64,000 bases of DNA from Amycolatopsis marina (GTDB lineage: Bacteria; Actinomycetota; Actinomycetes; Mycobacteriales; Pseudonocardiaceae): positions 62,001 to 126,000 of the forward strand of contig NZ_FOKG01000018.1 in assembly GCF_900111885.1 (NCBI RefSeq), read 5' to 3'. How positions within the stretch are numbered: position 1 is the stretch's first letter; each line of letters opens with the position of its first letter. This document shows positions 53,464 through 63,557 of this stretch, piece after piece. Under the pieces are notes generated by a model. It had not been told where the DNA came from. It did no database searches and was given only the letters and a program-made list of their open reading frames with translations. Made by a program: the position numbers and the translations under genes.

Positions 53464-53814
53464 TCAGCTGACGTTCTTCTGCGCCTGGTCCGGGGTCGCG
53501 GCCGCCTGCTGCTTCTTCAGCTCGTCCAGCTGCCGCTGCAGCTCGGCGACCTGCTTGTCGGTGCCGTCCGCGGCTTCGGTGGAAGCCTGCCCGGACTGGG
53601 GCAGCTGCCTGGTCTCCGCCTCCACCGAGTTCGACGCAGTCGACGCGGTGGCCTCACCATCGGCGTCGCCACCCCGCATGTCCTTGGTCTCGGCCTTGAA
53701 GATCTTCATGGACTTGCCGATCGACCGCGCGGCGTCCGGCAGTCGCTTGGCGCCGAACAGCAGCACCACGACAAGAACCAGGATGATCAAGTGCCACGGC
53801 TGCAATGCGTTCAT
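53464..53814 (-). CDS. tatA: Sec-independent protein translocase TatA
   Basis: A 116-residue TatA: short N terminus, transmembrane helix ([20 protein letters not shown]) with the FGxKxLP hinge, amphipathic helix [18 protein letters not shown], and a polar tail with a Gln/Lys-rich coil. It forms the pore for folded twin-arginine substrates. Its ATG overlaps the preceding small membrane gene's stop (ATGA). Confidence 0.95.
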   Translation of the reverse strand: MNALQPWHLIILVLVVVLLFGAKRLPDAARSIGKSMKIFKAETKDMRGGDADGEATASTASNSVEAETRQLPQSGQASTEAADGTDKQVAELQRQLDELKKQQAAATPDQAQKNVS

Positions 53815-54068
53815 CGGTGGCCTCCTAACTCGTTCAGACCGATCTTACTGTCTTGTTCGTCACTGTTGTTCCGGTGTGCCCGGCTCGCGATCGCGACCCG
53901 CACCCCGGCTGAACGAGCGCGCAACAGCCCCACGTCGTCCTGGGTATTCCTAGACACCATGCTCACGGTGTGGTTGAACCGGCGCAAGGCCTTGGCCACC
54001 TGAAAGGCCAGCGCTCCGAGCACGATCAGCCCCATCGCAACCAATGCGATGCTCAGTACGTACAGCAC
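53811..54068 (-). CDS. Small membrane protein between pafC and tatA
   Basis: An 85-residue protein with one N-terminal transmembrane helix ([20 protein letters not shown]) and a basic, polar tail. It overlaps tatA by four bases and follows pafC after 18 bp, so it is part of the operon. It is not similar to TatB in the hinge. Function unknown. Confidence 0.8.
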   Translation of the reverse strand: MLYVLSIALVAMGLIVLGALAFQVAKALRRFNHTVSMVSRNTQDDVGLLRARSAGVRVAIASRAHRNNSDEQDSKIGLNELGGHR

Positions 54069-54086
54069 CAGACCACCGTACTTCCC

Positions 54087-55058
54087 TTAGTTTGCCGTCA
54101 GATGACGAGCCCGCGCCAGTGCGTCGGCCGCACGCTGACGAACTGCCGACGCGAGGGAGGCAGGTCGCTCCACCACAGCACCACCGCCGAGCCCCAGAAC
54201 CAGCCGCACCATCCACGACTCGTCGCCGTACCGCATGCTGATCCGCAGCCGCCCACCGTCGAGCTCGGCGAGCTCGGCACACGGGTAGTACTCGGCCACC
54301 CACCGTGCATCGGGCTCGAGCACCAGTTCGGCCTCCTGCTGCTCCGGCCCAGGCGAGAACACACCGCCGGAGAGGTCGGTCGGCCTGGCGTGCGGTGGAG
54401 GCGCAGCGGGCTCCTCGAGCACCTCCAGGTCGTCGATCCGGTCCAGCCGGAACAACCGGACCGCGTCCGCCCGCCTGCACCAGGCCTCCAGGTACCCGAT
54501 CGCCTGCACGATCAGCAGCCGCATCGGATCCACGGTCCGGTCGTTGATCTCGTCCTTCGACGCCGTGTAGTAGCGCATCCGCAACGCCTTGCGCTGCTGC
54601 AATGCCTGCCGGATCGTCTCGCGGGTCCTGGCCGTCTCCGCCCGCTCCCGGACGCCGTTGCCGACCACCACACCGGACGGTCGCGACTCGCCGGCCGCTC
54701 CCTCGATCTTGGCGATCGCCCGCTGCACCGAGTCGGTGTCCACGACCCCCGGCGTCTCGGCGAGCGCACGCAGCGCCACCAGCAGAGCGGTCGCCTCGCC
54801 CCCGGTGAGCCGCAGCGGCCTGCGCATACCCGCGTCGTAGGTGACCGACACGGTGTCCTCGTCGAACGAGAGATCGATCAGGTCACCCGGGTCGTATCCG
54901 GGCAGTCCGCACATCCACAGCAGTTCCAGATCACGGCGCAACTGCTTGGAAGTCACCCCGAAATCGCGCGCGGCCTCGTCGATCCGAATCCCCGGCCGCG
55001 CCAGCAGGTACGGCACGAGCGCCAACAACCGGGGCATCCGCTCGGTCGATCCGGTCAT
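54087..55058 (-). CDS. pafC: WYL-domain regulator PafC
   Basis: A 323-residue HTH-WYL protein: MPRLLALVPYLLARPGIRID and FGVTSKQLRRDLELLWMCGL (winged helix), then WYL region (RKALRMRYYTASKDEIND, IVQAIGYLEAWCRRADAVRL) and a C-terminal WCX domain. With PafB it forms the activator of the mycobacterial DNA-damage regulon. The ATG overlaps the pafB stop (ATGA). Confidence 0.93.
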   Translation of the reverse strand: MTGSTERMPRLLALVPYLLARPGIRIDEAARDFGVTSKQLRRDLELLWMCGLPGYDPGDLIDLSFDEDTVSVTYDAGMRRPLRLTGGEATALLVALRALAETPGVVDTDSVQRAIAKIEGAAGESRPSGVVVGNGVRERAETARTRETIRQALQQRKALRMRYYTASKDEINDRTVDPMRLLIVQAIGYLEAWCRRADAVRLFRLDRIDDLEVLEEPAAPPPHARPTDLSGGVFSPGPEQQEAELVLEPDARWVAEYYPCAELAELDGGRLRISMRYGDESWMVRLVLGLGGGAVVERPASLASAVRQRAADALARARHLTAN

Positions 55059-56038
55059 CGCCGGTCCGCCTGGTGATGCAGGGCGAGTTCGAGCCGGTCC
55101 TGTACCGACTTCGCCAGCACGTCGGGCTCCAGCACCAGCACGTCCGGCCCGTGACCCGCGATCCAGTCGGCCGCACTCTCCGGGAAGTACAGGTCCAACT
55201 CGGCCACGTCGCCCTGTATGCCCCCCACGGTCATCCGGTCGACCACCGTCGCCCGCCTGCGTACCCCGGCGGCCCGCCCATCGGCGATCCACAGCCGGGC
55301 CCGCGCGGCCGGAGCCGGCTCCTGCCCGCCGGTGACGGAAACCAACTCCAGGAGGTTCACATCGGGCGGCCTGCGCACCGCGCCGGGTTTACCCACCGGC
55401 ATTACGTCACCAAGAATCCGGGACAACCGGAAACACCTGGGCGCGTCACGATCCCGATCGTGCCCCACCACGTACCAGCGAGCGCGCCACGACACCACAC
55501 CCCACGGCTCGAGCGTCCGGCTTGCGCGCTCCGGGGACCCGCTGCGCCGGTACCCGAACCGCACGGCCTGGCCCTTCTGCACAGCCGCCAGCAACGGCGC
55601 GAACGCCGGCTCGGCACGCACCCTCGGCTCGACCACCGTCTGCGCGTTCTGATCCACCTCGACGCCTGCCGCGCGCAACTTCACCAGCGCGCCCCTGGCC
55701 TGACCGGTGAGTTCGGGCGAATCCCACAACCGGGCCGCGAGCGCCACCGCGGTCGCCTCGTCCGGAGCGAGGTCGATCTCGCCCAGCTCATAGTCACGCC
55801 GGGCGATCCGGTAGCCCTCCACGGGGTCGAAGCCGGAGTTCCGGCCCGTCTCCAACGGGATCCCCAGCTCTCGCAACTCGGTCTTGTCCCGTTCGAACAT
55901 CCGGGAGAACGCCTCGTCCGACACGGCGTCGGCATATCCGGACACGATCCCGCGAATCCGCTCGGCAGCGAGGAACTGCCGGGTGGACAGCAGGGCAAGC
56001 ACCAGGTTGACCAGGCGCTCCGCGCGTGCAGTGGACAC
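55055..56038 (-). CDS. pafB: WYL-domain regulator PafB
   Basis: A 327-residue protein with the PafB start AERLVNLVLALLSTRQFLAA and winged helix (EAFSRMFERDKTELRELGIP), then WYL motif region (QAVRFGYRRSG, GVVSWRARWYVVGHDRDRD). It heterodimerises with PafC to drive LexA-independent DNA-damage genes in mycobacteria. Located between pafA (65-bp gap) and pafC (overlap). Confidence 0.93.
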   Translation of the reverse strand: MSTARAERLVNLVLALLSTRQFLAAERIRGIVSGYADAVSDEAFSRMFERDKTELRELGIPLETGRNSGFDPVEGYRIARRDYELGEIDLAPDEATAVALAARLWDSPELTGQARGALVKLRAAGVEVDQNAQTVVEPRVRAEPAFAPLLAAVQKGQAVRFGYRRSGSPERASRTLEPWGVVSWRARWYVVGHDRDRDAPRCFRLSRILGDVMPVGKPGAVRRPPDVNLLELVSVTGGQEPAPAARARLWIADGRAAGVRRRATVVDRMTVGGIQGDVAELDLYFPESAADWIAGHGPDVLVLEPDVLAKSVQDRLELALHHQADRR

Positions 56039-56103
56039 ACGACAACCCTAACCCTCCCGGCCCGCGCCGTTCAGGAGGTCCACGGTAGGACACGCCCGTG
56101 CCG

Positions 56104-57462
56104 CTACAGCGAGCTGATCAGCCGCTCCACCCGCTCGTCCACCGCACGGAACGGGTCCTTGCACAACACCGTTCGCTGTGCCTGGTCATTGAGCTTGAGA
56201 TGCACCCAGTCGACCGTGAAATCACGGCCCGCCTGCTGAGCGGCGGCAATGAAGTCACCACGCAGCTTCGCCCTGGTCGTCTGCGGCGGAGTGTCCTTCG
56301 CCAACTCGATCTCACCGTCATCGGTGACCCGGCGGACCAGGCCCTTGCGCTGCAGGAGATCGAAGATCCCCCGGCCACGCCGGATGTCGTGATAGGCCAG
56401 ATCCAGCTGCGCCACCCTGGGACTCGACAGGTCCAGATCATGCTTGTTCCGGTAGCGCTCCACCAGGCGGTGCTTGATCGCCCAGTCGATCTCGGTGTCG
56501 ATCTTGCTGAAGTCTTGCTGCTCCACCGCGTCCAGCGCACGCCCCCACAGCTCGATGACCCGCTCGGCCACGGGGCCGGAGTCGTTCGCCTGCACATGCT
56601 GCACCGCACGGGCGTAGTACTCCCGCTGGATGTCCAGCGCCGACGCCTCCCGGCCACCCGCGAGGCGCACCTGCCTGCGACCGGTCAGGTCGTGGCTGAT
56701 CTCGCGGATCGCCCTGATCGGGTTGTCCAGCGTGAAGTCCCGGAACTGCACGCCCTGCTCGATCATCTCCAGCACCAGATTCGCCGCACCGACCTTGAGC
56801 AGCGTGGTGGGCTCGGCCATGTTCGAGTCACCGACGATCACGTGCAGTCTGCGGTACCGCTCCGCGTCGGCATGCGGCTCGTCCCGGGTGTTGATGATCG
56901 GCCGCGACCTGGTGGTGGCGCTCGAAACGCCCTCCCAGATGTGTTCCGCACGCTGGGAAAGGCAGTACACCGCCCCCCTCGGCGTCTGCAGCACCTTGCC
57001 CGCGCCACAGATCAGCTGCCGGGTCACCAGGAACGGCAACAGCACGTCGGCGATCCTGGAGAACTCACCCGCCCTCGTGACCAGGTAGTTCTCGTGGCAA
57101 CCGTAGGAATTGCCCGCCGAGTCGGTGTTGTTCTTGAACAGGAAGATGTCCCCGCCGATGCCCTCGTCCGCCAGTCTGCGCTCCGCGTCGACCAGCAGGT
57201 CCTCGAGAATCCGCTCCCCTGCCTTGTCATGCGTGACCAGCTGCGTCAGGTCGTCACACTCCGCGGTCGCATACTCCGGGTGCGAGCCCACGTCCAGATA
57301 AAGCCGGGAACCGTTGGACAGGAAGACGTTCGACGAGCGCCCCCAGGACACCACCCGCCGAAACAGATACCTGGCCACCTCGTCAGGTGAGAGCCTGCGC
57401 TGCCCGTGAAACGTGCAGGTGACCCCGAACTCGGTTTCGATCCCAAAGATCCGCCGCTGCAT
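56104..57462 (-). CDS. pafA: Pup-protein ligase PafA
   Basis: A 452-residue carboxylate-amine ligase related to glutamine synthetase. It begins [16 protein letters not shown] (ATP/Mg Glu), has [14 protein letters not shown] with the conserved Asp near residue 57, [20 protein letters not shown] and [20 protein letters not shown]. It joins the C-terminal Glu of Pup to lysines of target proteins, using ATP. Dop at 61483 is its paralogue and shares the [10 protein letters not shown] block. Confidence 0.96.
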   Translation of the reverse strand: MQRRIFGIETEFGVTCTFHGQRRLSPDEVARYLFRRVVSWGRSSNVFLSNGSRLYLDVGSHPEYATAECDDLTQLVTHDKAGERILEDLLVDAERRLADEGIGGDIFLFKNNTDSAGNSYGCHENYLVTRAGEFSRIADVLLPFLVTRQLICGAGKVLQTPRGAVYCLSQRAEHIWEGVSSATTRSRPIINTRDEPHADAERYRRLHVIVGDSNMAEPTTLLKVGAANLVLEMIEQGVQFRDFTLDNPIRAIREISHDLTGRRQVRLAGGREASALDIQREYYARAVQHVQANDSGPVAERVIELWGRALDAVEQQDFSKIDTEIDWAIKHRLVERYRNKHDLDLSSPRVAQLDLAYHDIRRGRGIFDLLQRKGLVRRVTDDGEIELAKDTPPQTTRAKLRGDFIAAAQQAGRDFTVDWVHLKLNDQAQRTVLCKDPFRAVDERVERLISSL

Positions 57463-57540
57463 CCCTCAAGGGTAGGCGCTTCACCCGCCGTACCGGTGGG
57501 CCGTTCGGGCGGCGACACGCCGTCGGCTACGTTGCAGTTC

Positions 57541-59025
57541 GTGTTGTCGCACATCAAGCGCCCCTTGCGGACCGTCGGACGAACCGACAGGTCCCTCATG
57601 CGGCGCAGTGCCGCAATCCGGCCCAGCCCCGCCGATCACGCACTCCAAGTACTGTCCAGGTCCGCCGACAAGGGCAGGCTGTGGTGGGCCGTCACCCTCC
57701 TCCTGGCCAGCAGGAGAGGCAGCACCCGCCGGGCCGCCCTGCGTGGCGCGGCCGCCGTCGGCGGCGCCTCCACACTGGCCAACCTCGTCGGAAAACCCCT
57801 GTTCCCCCGCCGCCGCCCCGCGGCCGACGAGGTGTCCGAGCACCGGCAGCTGGTCAAGCGCCCGACATCTTCGTCCTTCCCATCAGGGCACTCCGCATCG
57901 GCAGCCGCCTACCTCACCGCGGTCGCCATGGAGTCGCCGAGAACCGCACTCGCGCTCGCTCCCGTCGCCGGCGCGGTCGCCTACTCCCGCATCCACACCG
58001 GAACCCACTGGCCCAGCGATGTCGCCGCGGGCGCCGCCCTCGGCGTCGCTGTCGGTCTCGCCACCCGGCACTGGTGGCCCCTCCCCGCCCAACACCCGGC
58101 GGAGACGGCCCACCGGGCCGAGGCGCCGGTGATGCGCGACGGCGAGGACATGCTCGCGCTGGTCAACCCCGGCTCAGGAGACCACGCGCACGACCCGATC
58201 CAGGACGCCGTCTACGCCTGGCCCAAGGCGACCATCGTCTACCCCCAGCCCGGCCTCGACATCCGCACCCAACTCGCCACGCACATCCGGGAAGCAGCAG
58301 GCCAGATCCGCGCACTCGCCGTGGCCGGAGGTGACGGCACCGTCGCCGCGGTCGCGTCGGTCGCCGCCGACCACGGCCTCCCTCTGGCCCTCATCCCCGC
58401 GGGCACCCTCAACCACTTCGCCCGCGACGTCGGCGTCCGATCCATGGCCGATGCGGACACCGCCACCGAAAAGGGCGCCGCCGTTGGCATCGACCTCGGC
58501 GAGATCGAAATCAACGGCACCGGCGGAACCGCCCGCCGCTGGTTCGTCAACACCGCAGGACTCGGCGGCTACCCCGAAATGGTCCGGCTCAGGGAACACA
58601 TCCAGCAACATCACCCGAAATGGCCCTCAGCCGCGATCGCGATGGTGCGCACCCTGCGCCGGGCCAAACCACTCGAAGTCGTGCTCAACGGCAAACCGAC
58701 CTCGATCTGGCTGCTCTTCGTCGGCAACGGCACCTACGCCCCGAAGGGACTGGTCCCCTCAGCCCGGCCCGCACTCGACACCGGCTTGCTCGACGTCCGT
58801 TACCTGCGTGCCGACCTGCCGTACTCCAGGGCGCGCTTCATCCTCGCCGCCCTCACCAACACCCTCAACGCCAGCCACGTCTACCGCCAGGCCGACCTAC
58901 CCGACCTGCACATACGCCTCCTCAACGGCAACCGCAGGGTCGCCACGGACGGCGAGGTGGGCCCGCTGGGCAACGAATTCCGCTTCCGCTCACGCCCCAG
59001 CGCCCTGACGATCTACCGCCTCTGA
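57541..59025 (+). CDS. Fusion of PAP2 phosphatase and lipid kinase (DAGK) domains
   Basis: A 494-residue protein. The N half is a PAP2 phosphatase with LVGKPLFPRRRP, SSSFPSGHSASAAAYL and SRIHTGTHWPSDVAAG in order (the three catalytic blocks). The C half is a DAGK domain: ALAVAGGDGTVAAVASV and LALIPAGTLNHFARDVG. It can in principle dephosphorylate one lipid and phosphorylate another. It is the only plus-strand gene inside the proteasome locus, divergent from pafA. GTG 57541 is the likely start. Confidence 0.88.
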   Translation: MLSHIKRPLRTVGRTDRSLMRRSAAIRPSPADHALQVLSRSADKGRLWWAVTLLLASRRGSTRRAALRGAAAVGGASTLANLVGKPLFPRRRPAADEVSEHRQLVKRPTSSSFPSGHSASAAAYLTAVAMESPRTALALAPVAGAVAYSRIHTGTHWPSDVAAGAALGVAVGLATRHWWPLPAQHPAETAHRAEAPVMRDGEDMLALVNPGSGDHAHDPIQDAVYAWPKATIVYPQPGLDIRTQLATHIREAAGQIRALAVAGGDGTVAAVASVAADHGLPLALIPAGTLNHFARDVGVRSMADADTATEKGAAVGIDLGEIEINGTGGTARRWFVNTAGLGGYPEMVRLREHIQQHHPKWPSAAIAMVRTLRRAKPLEVVLNGKPTSIWLLFVGNGTYAPKGLVPSARPALDTGLLDVRYLRADLPYSRARFILAALTNTLNASHVYRQADLPDLHIRLLNGNRRVATDGEVGPLGNEFRFRSRPSALTIYRL

Positions 59026-59049
59026 CCACCCCTCCACCTTCGGCGCGCC

Positions 59050-59154
59050 TGCAAGTACCACCAAGCAAGATCGAAAACGGCGTCAACCGCCGCCAACCCG
59101 AGGCGACTCGGCAGCGGAAAAGTGCGCTGTGGATCTTGCTTGGGCGTACTTGCA
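59050..59154. repeat. Long inverted repeat between convergent PAP2-DAGK and prcA
   Basis: TGCAAGTACCACCAAGCAAG at 59050 and its near-complement (21 of 23 bases including GATC ends) at 59132-59154 flank a 59-base centre that holds a further small CGGCG/CGCCG stem. It lies in the 169-bp convergent gap. It may be a terminator or a degenerate MITE-like element. Confidence 0.75.
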
Positions 59155-59194
59155 GACACTCCAACCTGGCCGGGTACGGCAGAGTCGGGAGTGA

Positions 59195-59977
59195 TCAGGA
59201 CTCGGGGGGAGCGTCCTTGTCGGTGTCCGGCTTGGCGTCGGCGGCCGGGGTGCCGGCTTCGGCCGGTGACGCCGCATCCGTCGAGGGCAGGAGCGCATCC
59301 AAAGCCGCACCGGTGATCCGGCGGAACTTGCGCCCCGGCCGCTCACGATCCAGCACCGCCACCTCGAGCTTGCCCGGCTCGCCCTCAGTGCCGTTGCTGG
59401 TGGCCGCGGTACTCGCCCGCAACGCGACAATCGCGACACCGAGCGCCGAGGCCAGATCCATGTCCTCCTCGAACGTCTCCTTCATCTTCGTGGTGATGGT
59501 GTCCGCCTGACCACCCATCACCACGAACCGCGGCTCGTCCCCGATCGAACCGTCATAGGTCAGCCGGTACAGCTGGTCGTCCGCCGTCGTCGCCCCCACC
59601 TCGGCCACACAGATCTCCACCTCGAACGGCTTGAGCTGCTCGGTGAAGATCGTGCCCAACGTCTGGGCGTACACGTTCGCCAACTGCCGCGCCGACACAT
59701 CACGCCGGTCATAGGCGTAGCCCTGCAGGTCCACGTGTCGAATTCCACCGCGGCGCAGACTCTCGAACTCGCTGTAGCGGCCGACCGCGGCGAAACCGAT
59801 CCGGTCGTAGATCTCCGAGACCTTGTGCAACGTCGTCGACGGGTTCTCCGCAACGAACAGCACACCGCCGCGATACTTCAGCGCGACGACGCTCCGTCCC
59901 CGCGCGATGCCCTTGCGCGCGAGTTCCGAACGCTCGCGCATCAACTGCTCGGGTGAGGCGTACAGCGGCATCGTCAC
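59195..59977 (-). CDS. prcA: Proteasome alpha subunit
   Basis: A 260-residue 20S alpha subunit: [20 protein letters not shown] (N-terminal gate), [40 protein letters not shown], then a C-terminal acidic tail of about 40 residues. Seven copies cap the catalytic core and bind the ATPase ring. GTG at 59977 has a GCGGAG site. It lies 79 bp after prcB in the transcript. Confidence 0.96.
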   Translation of the reverse strand: MTMPLYASPEQLMRERSELARKGIARGRSVVALKYRGGVLFVAENPSTTLHKVSEIYDRIGFAAVGRYSEFESLRRGGIRHVDLQGYAYDRRDVSARQLANVYAQTLGTIFTEQLKPFEVEICVAEVGATTADDQLYRLTYDGSIGDEPRFVVMGGQADTITTKMKETFEEDMDLASALGVAIVALRASTAATSNGTEGEPGKLEVAVLDRERPGRKFRRITGAALDALLPSTDAASPAEAGTPAADAKPDTDKDAPPES

Positions 59978-60056
59978 AGCGTTGGCTCCGCTCTGCTGGT
60001 CAGGACTCCGGCCTTGCCGGAATCACGGGACTGGTAAGTGTGGATGGGCCGCGCAG

Positions 60057-60908
60057 TCAGTGCCGGGCCCGCTCGGTGCGCTCCTGGACCACTGCCTCGG
60101 CGACGGCCGAGGTCTGCTCCTCGGGCACCGCGACGGCGCCGTGCTCAGCCGTGATCGTCACGACGTTCGGATAGATCCGGCGCACCAGATCAGGGCCGCC
60201 GGTCGCGGTGTCGTCGTCCGCGGCGTCGTACAACGCCTCGATCGCGGCCCGCACCGCCGCATCGGCATCGGCATCCGGATCGTGCAGCTTCTTCAGCGAC
60301 GACTTCGCGAACAGCGAACCCGAGCCGATCGCGTGATAGCCCGCGTTCTCCTCGTACCGGCCGCCGGTCACATCGAAGGAGATGATCCGGCCCGCACGCT
60401 TGGGATCGCTTGCCTCGACGTCATAACCGACGAACAACGGGAGCACCGCGAGCCCCGCCATCGCCGCGTCGAGATTGCCCTTCACCATGTTGGCCAGCTT
60501 GTTGGTCTTACCGTCGAGGGACAGCGAGACACCCTCGATCTTCTCGTAGTGCGCCAGCTCCACGATGTAGAGGCGCACCAGCTCGATCGCGATGCCCGCG
60601 GTACCCGCGATCCCCACCGACGAGTACTCGTCGGTGACGAAGATCTTCTCCAGGTCACGCGAGGCGATCAGATTCCCGGACGTGGCCCGCCGGTCACCGG
60701 CGATCAGCACACCGCCGCTGAAGGTGGACGCCACGATCGTCGTACCGTGCGGAACGTCCGGCCCGGCACCGGCGGCACCCGGCATCGACCGGGAGCTGGG
60801 AAGCAGATCCGGCGCCTGCACCCGAAGGAAGTCCGTGAAAGACGACGTCGTCGACGCCAGGTACGCCGAGGGCAGCGCGGAGCCGGAGTGACCGGAAATG
60901 TTGTCCAT
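60057..60908 (-). CDS. prcB: Proteasome beta subunit
   Basis: A 283-residue catalytic subunit. A propeptide of 55 residues ends PDVPHG, so autocleavage exposes Thr56 ([20 protein letters not shown]). Catalytic Asp/Lys environment and [19 protein letters not shown] are present. Cleaves pupylated substrates inside the core. 83 bp after pup. Confidence 0.96.
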   Translation of the reverse strand: MDNISGHSGSALPSAYLASTTSSFTDFLRVQAPDLLPSSRSMPGAAGAGPDVPHGTTIVASTFSGGVLIAGDRRATSGNLIASRDLEKIFVTDEYSSVGIAGTAGIAIELVRLYIVELAHYEKIEGVSLSLDGKTNKLANMVKGNLDAAMAGLAVLPLFVGYDVEASDPKRAGRIISFDVTGGRYEENAGYHAIGSGSLFAKSSLKKLHDPDADADAAVRAAIEALYDAADDDTATGGPDLVRRIYPNVVTITAEHGAVAVPEEQTSAVAEAVVQERTERARH

Positions 60909-60991
60909 ACGTGCTCGTAGTTCCCATCAACGAAGTTCGGCAGGGACGGGCCCGGGCCACCACGCGAGCGGTCCGGTACAGATCTGACTAA

Positions 60992-61186
60992 CTACTGGCC
61001 GCCCTTTTGCACGTACGCGCGAACGAAGTCCTCAGCGTTCTCCTCGAGGACATCGTCGATCTCGTCGAGGATCGTGTCCACGTCCTCGCCGAGCTTCTCG
61101 CGCCGTTCCTGGCCAGCTGGACCGCCGGCTTCGACTTCGTCGTCCGAGTCTCCGCCGCCGTGCTTCTCGACCTTTTCCTGCGCCAT
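60992..61186 (-). CDS. pup: Prokaryotic ubiquitin-like protein Pup
   Basis: A 64-residue disordered protein ending AYVQKGGQ. The last residue Gln needs deamidation by Dop to Glu before ligation by PafA. The helix-forming core EDVDTILDEIDDVLEENAED binds the proteasomal ATPase. ATG 61186 with GGGAGG site; a longer frame upstream is not used. Confidence 0.97.
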   Translation of the reverse strand: MAQEKVEKHGGGDSDDEVEAGGPAGQERREKLGEDVDTILDEIDDVLEENAEDFVRAYVQKGGQ

Positions 61187-61245
61187 CTCGCCTCCCGATG
61201 TGGCCGTTGCTGCAAGCCTACCCAGTGCCACCGACAATCACTGCA

Positions 61246-61450
61246 GCCGATCGGATTGCATCTTCGCGTCGTCCCGATCAAGGAAACCACAAGGCGCGCG
61301 CCTGCCGGAGGCACGGGCGGGCGGCGGCGGGCCCTGGTCGCGGATCAGCCGCCACTGGTACCCACGGGCCCGTCGACGTTCGTCCGTCCGCGCGCGGGCA
61401 AGACACTGCCGATCGGATTGCATCTTCGCGTCGTCCCGATCAAGGAAACC
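61246..61450. repeat. 43-bp direct repeat between pup and dop
   Basis: An identical 43-base block starting GCCGATCGGATTGCATCTTC occurs at 61246-61288 and 61408-61450, 162 bp apart, in the gap between the dop stop and the pup start. No supported gene lies between; a minus-strand frame through both copies is open but not credible. Confidence 0.95.
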
Positions 61451-61482
61451 CGACGCAAAGGCCAGTCCGGCCTGGTCAGCAG

Positions 61483-62985
61483 CTAGTCGGACCCGGTCAA
61501 CGCCTCCACGAGTTCCTCTGCGGTCGCCGAGTCGTCCAGCAGCTTTCCCACGTGCGCCTTCGTGCCACGCAGCGGCTCCAGTGTGGGAATCCGCACCAAC
61601 GACTCCCGTCCGACATCGAAGATCACCGAATCCCAGGAGGCCGCGGCGATCGAGGTCGCGTACTTTTCCAGCGTCCTGCCGCGGAAGTACGCCCGGGTGT
61701 CCGACGGCGGCGTGGTCACAGCCGCACGCACCTCCTCCTCGGTGACCAGGCGTTTCATCGAGCCCCGCGTCACCAGCCGGTTGTACAGCCCCTTGTCCAG
61801 CCGCACGTCCGAGTACTGCAGGTCCACCAGGTGCAACCGCGGCGCCGCCCAGCCGAGCTGGTCCCGGCCCCGGTACCCCTCGAGCAACCGCAGCTTCGCG
61901 GGCCAGTCCAGGCGGTCGGCACACTCCGCCGGATCCCGCGCGAGCGCGTCCAGCACCTCACCCCACACCCGCAGCACGTCCTTGGCGACCGTGTCACCGC
62001 CGTGCTTGTCCAGGTGGGCCGCCGCCATCTCGTGATAGGCGAACTGCAGGTCCAGCCCGGTGAACTTCCGGCCGTTGGCGAGTTCGACCTTCACCTTCAA
62101 GGTGGGATCGTGGCTGATCTGGTGCACGGCCCGCACCGGCTCGTCCAGCTTGAGATCGTCGAACCGCACCCCGGCCTCGATCATGTCGAGCACCAGCGCC
62201 GTCGTCCCGACCTTCAGGTACGTCGAGTACTCGGCGAGATTGGCGTCCCCGATGATGACGTGCAGCCTGCGGTACTTGTCCGCATCAGCGTGCGGCTCGT
62301 CCCTGGTGTTGATGATCCCGCGCTTGAGCGTCGTCTCCAGCCCGACCTCGACCTCGATGTAGTCCGAGCGCTGGGACAACTGGAACCCCGCGGTCTCACC
62401 CTGCGGACCGATACCGACCCGGCCCGACCCCGTCATCACCTGGCGCGACGCGAAGAACGGCGTCAACCCGCCGATCACCGCGGTGAACGGCGTCGACCTG
62501 GCCATCAGGTAGTTCTCGTGGGTGCCGTAGCTCGCACCCTTACCGTCCACGTTGTTCTTGTACAGCTGCAGTGGCGGCTGCCCCGGCACGGTGGCGGCCT
62601 TGATCGCCGCCTCCTCCATCACCCGTTCCCCGGCCTTGTCCCAGATCACCGCGTCCCGCGCGTTGGTCACCTCGGGAGCGGAATACTCGGGATGGGCGTG
62701 GTCCACGTAGAGCCGCGCGCCGTTGGTGAGGATGACGTTGGCCGCGCCCAGATCCTCGACATCCGGGTCCGGCCCCTGGTTGCCGGGGCCCGCCAGATCG
62801 AAGCCACGCGCGTCCCGCAGGGGCGACTCCACCTCGTAGTCCCAGCGCGCCCTGCGCGCCCGCGGTATGTCCGCCGCCGCCGCGTAGGCCAGCACCACCT
62901 GAGTGGAGGTCAGTACCGGGTTCGCAGTCGCGTCTCCCGGCACCGCGATGCCGTACTCGACCTCGGTTCCCATGATCCGCCGCAT
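61483..62985 (-). CDS. dop: Pup deamidase/depupylase Dop
   Basis: A 500-residue PafA paralogue. Start [19 protein letters not shown], an insertion at about 40-80 (the Dop loop, [20 protein letters not shown]) absent in Paf[15 protein letters not shown] with Asp95, the deamidase nucleophile position known from Mycobacterium, and [20 protein letters not shown]. It converts Pup Gln to Glu and also removes Pup. First gene of the locus in transcription order. Confidence 0.96.
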   Translation of the reverse strand: MRRIMGTEVEYGIAVPGDATANPVLTSTQVVLAYAAAADIPRARRARWDYEVESPLRDARGFDLAGPGNQGPDPDVEDLGAANVILTNGARLYVDHAHPEYSAPEVTNARDAVIWDKAGERVMEEAAIKAATVPGQPPLQLYKNNVDGKGASYGTHENYLMARSTPFTAVIGGLTPFFASRQVMTGSGRVGIGPQGETAGFQLSQRSDYIEVEVGLETTLKRGIINTRDEPHADADKYRRLHVIIGDANLAEYSTYLKVGTTALVLDMIEAGVRFDDLKLDEPVRAVHQISHDPTLKVKVELANGRKFTGLDLQFAYHEMAAAHLDKHGGDTVAKDVLRVWGEVLDALARDPAECADRLDWPAKLRLLEGYRGRDQLGWAAPRLHLVDLQYSDVRLDKGLYNRLVTRGSMKRLVTEEEVRAAVTTPPSDTRAYFRGRTLEKYATSIAAASWDSVIFDVGRESLVRIPTLEPLRGTKAHVGKLLDDSATAEELVEALTGSD

Positions 62986-63022
62986 ATGTCCACCCTACGG
63001 CCCGCCATGCGATGATGCTGCG

Positions 63023-63535
63023 GTGCTACCCGGTGACGAACTCGTTGCGGTTTACGACGCCGATGGCACCGTTGTCGGCCAGGCCAACCGCGCGAAGGTC
63101 CGCGCGGACGGCCTCTGGCACGCGGCGGGCGTGGTGCTTGTGCGCTCGGGCGACGGCAACCAGGTCTACGTGCACCTGCGGTCACCGGACAAGGACGTCT
63201 ACCCCGGCGCCTACGACTGCTGGGCAGGCGGCGTCGTCGCCGCGGGCGAGACCCCGGCGGAGTGCGCCCGGCGGGAACTCGCCGAGGAACTCGGCATCAG
63301 TGGTGTGCCGCCCGCGCCGCTGTTCACCCACGTCTTCGATGTTCCTCCCATCCGCTGTCACAACTTCGCTTTCGAGGTTCGCTGGGACGGGCCGATCGTG
63401 CACCAGCCAGAGGAGATCGTCGATGGCCGCTGGATGCCGGTTAACGAACTCATGGCGTGGGCGGCCGACCCGGAAGGGCCGCTGGTCCCGGACGGCCGGG
63501 TGGGGCTGCTCGAGTGGTTTCGCCGCTTCGGCTGA
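63023..63535 (+). CDS. NUDIX hydrolase
   Basis: A 170-residue protein with the Nudix box GGVVAAGETPAECARRELAE followed by ELGI, matching G-x5-E-x7-REUxEExGU. It resembles isopentenyl-diphosphate-isomerase-like Nudix proteins (HLRSPDKDVYPGAYDCW). It hydrolyses a nucleoside-diphosphate-linked or similar substrate. GTG 63023 chosen; no clear ribosome site, so leaderless translation is possible. Divergent from dop by 37 bp. Confidence 0.85.
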   Translation: MLPGDELVAVYDADGTVVGQANRAKVRADGLWHAAGVVLVRSGDGNQVYVHLRSPDKDVYPGAYDCWAGGVVAAGETPAECARRELAEELGISGVPPAPLFTHVFDVPPIRCHNFAFEVRWDGPIVHQPEEIVDGRWMPVNELMAWAADPEGPLVPDGRVGLLEWFRRFG

Positions 63536-63557
63536 GTGGTCGTGCGTGCTGTGACCG

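Noticed and set aside
61238-61924. Long minus-strand frame through the pup-dop gap containing both 43-bp repeats
   Set aside because: It overlaps the end of dop in another frame, has low-complexity Arg/Ala composition and no ribosome site; the repeats explain the repeated peptide.
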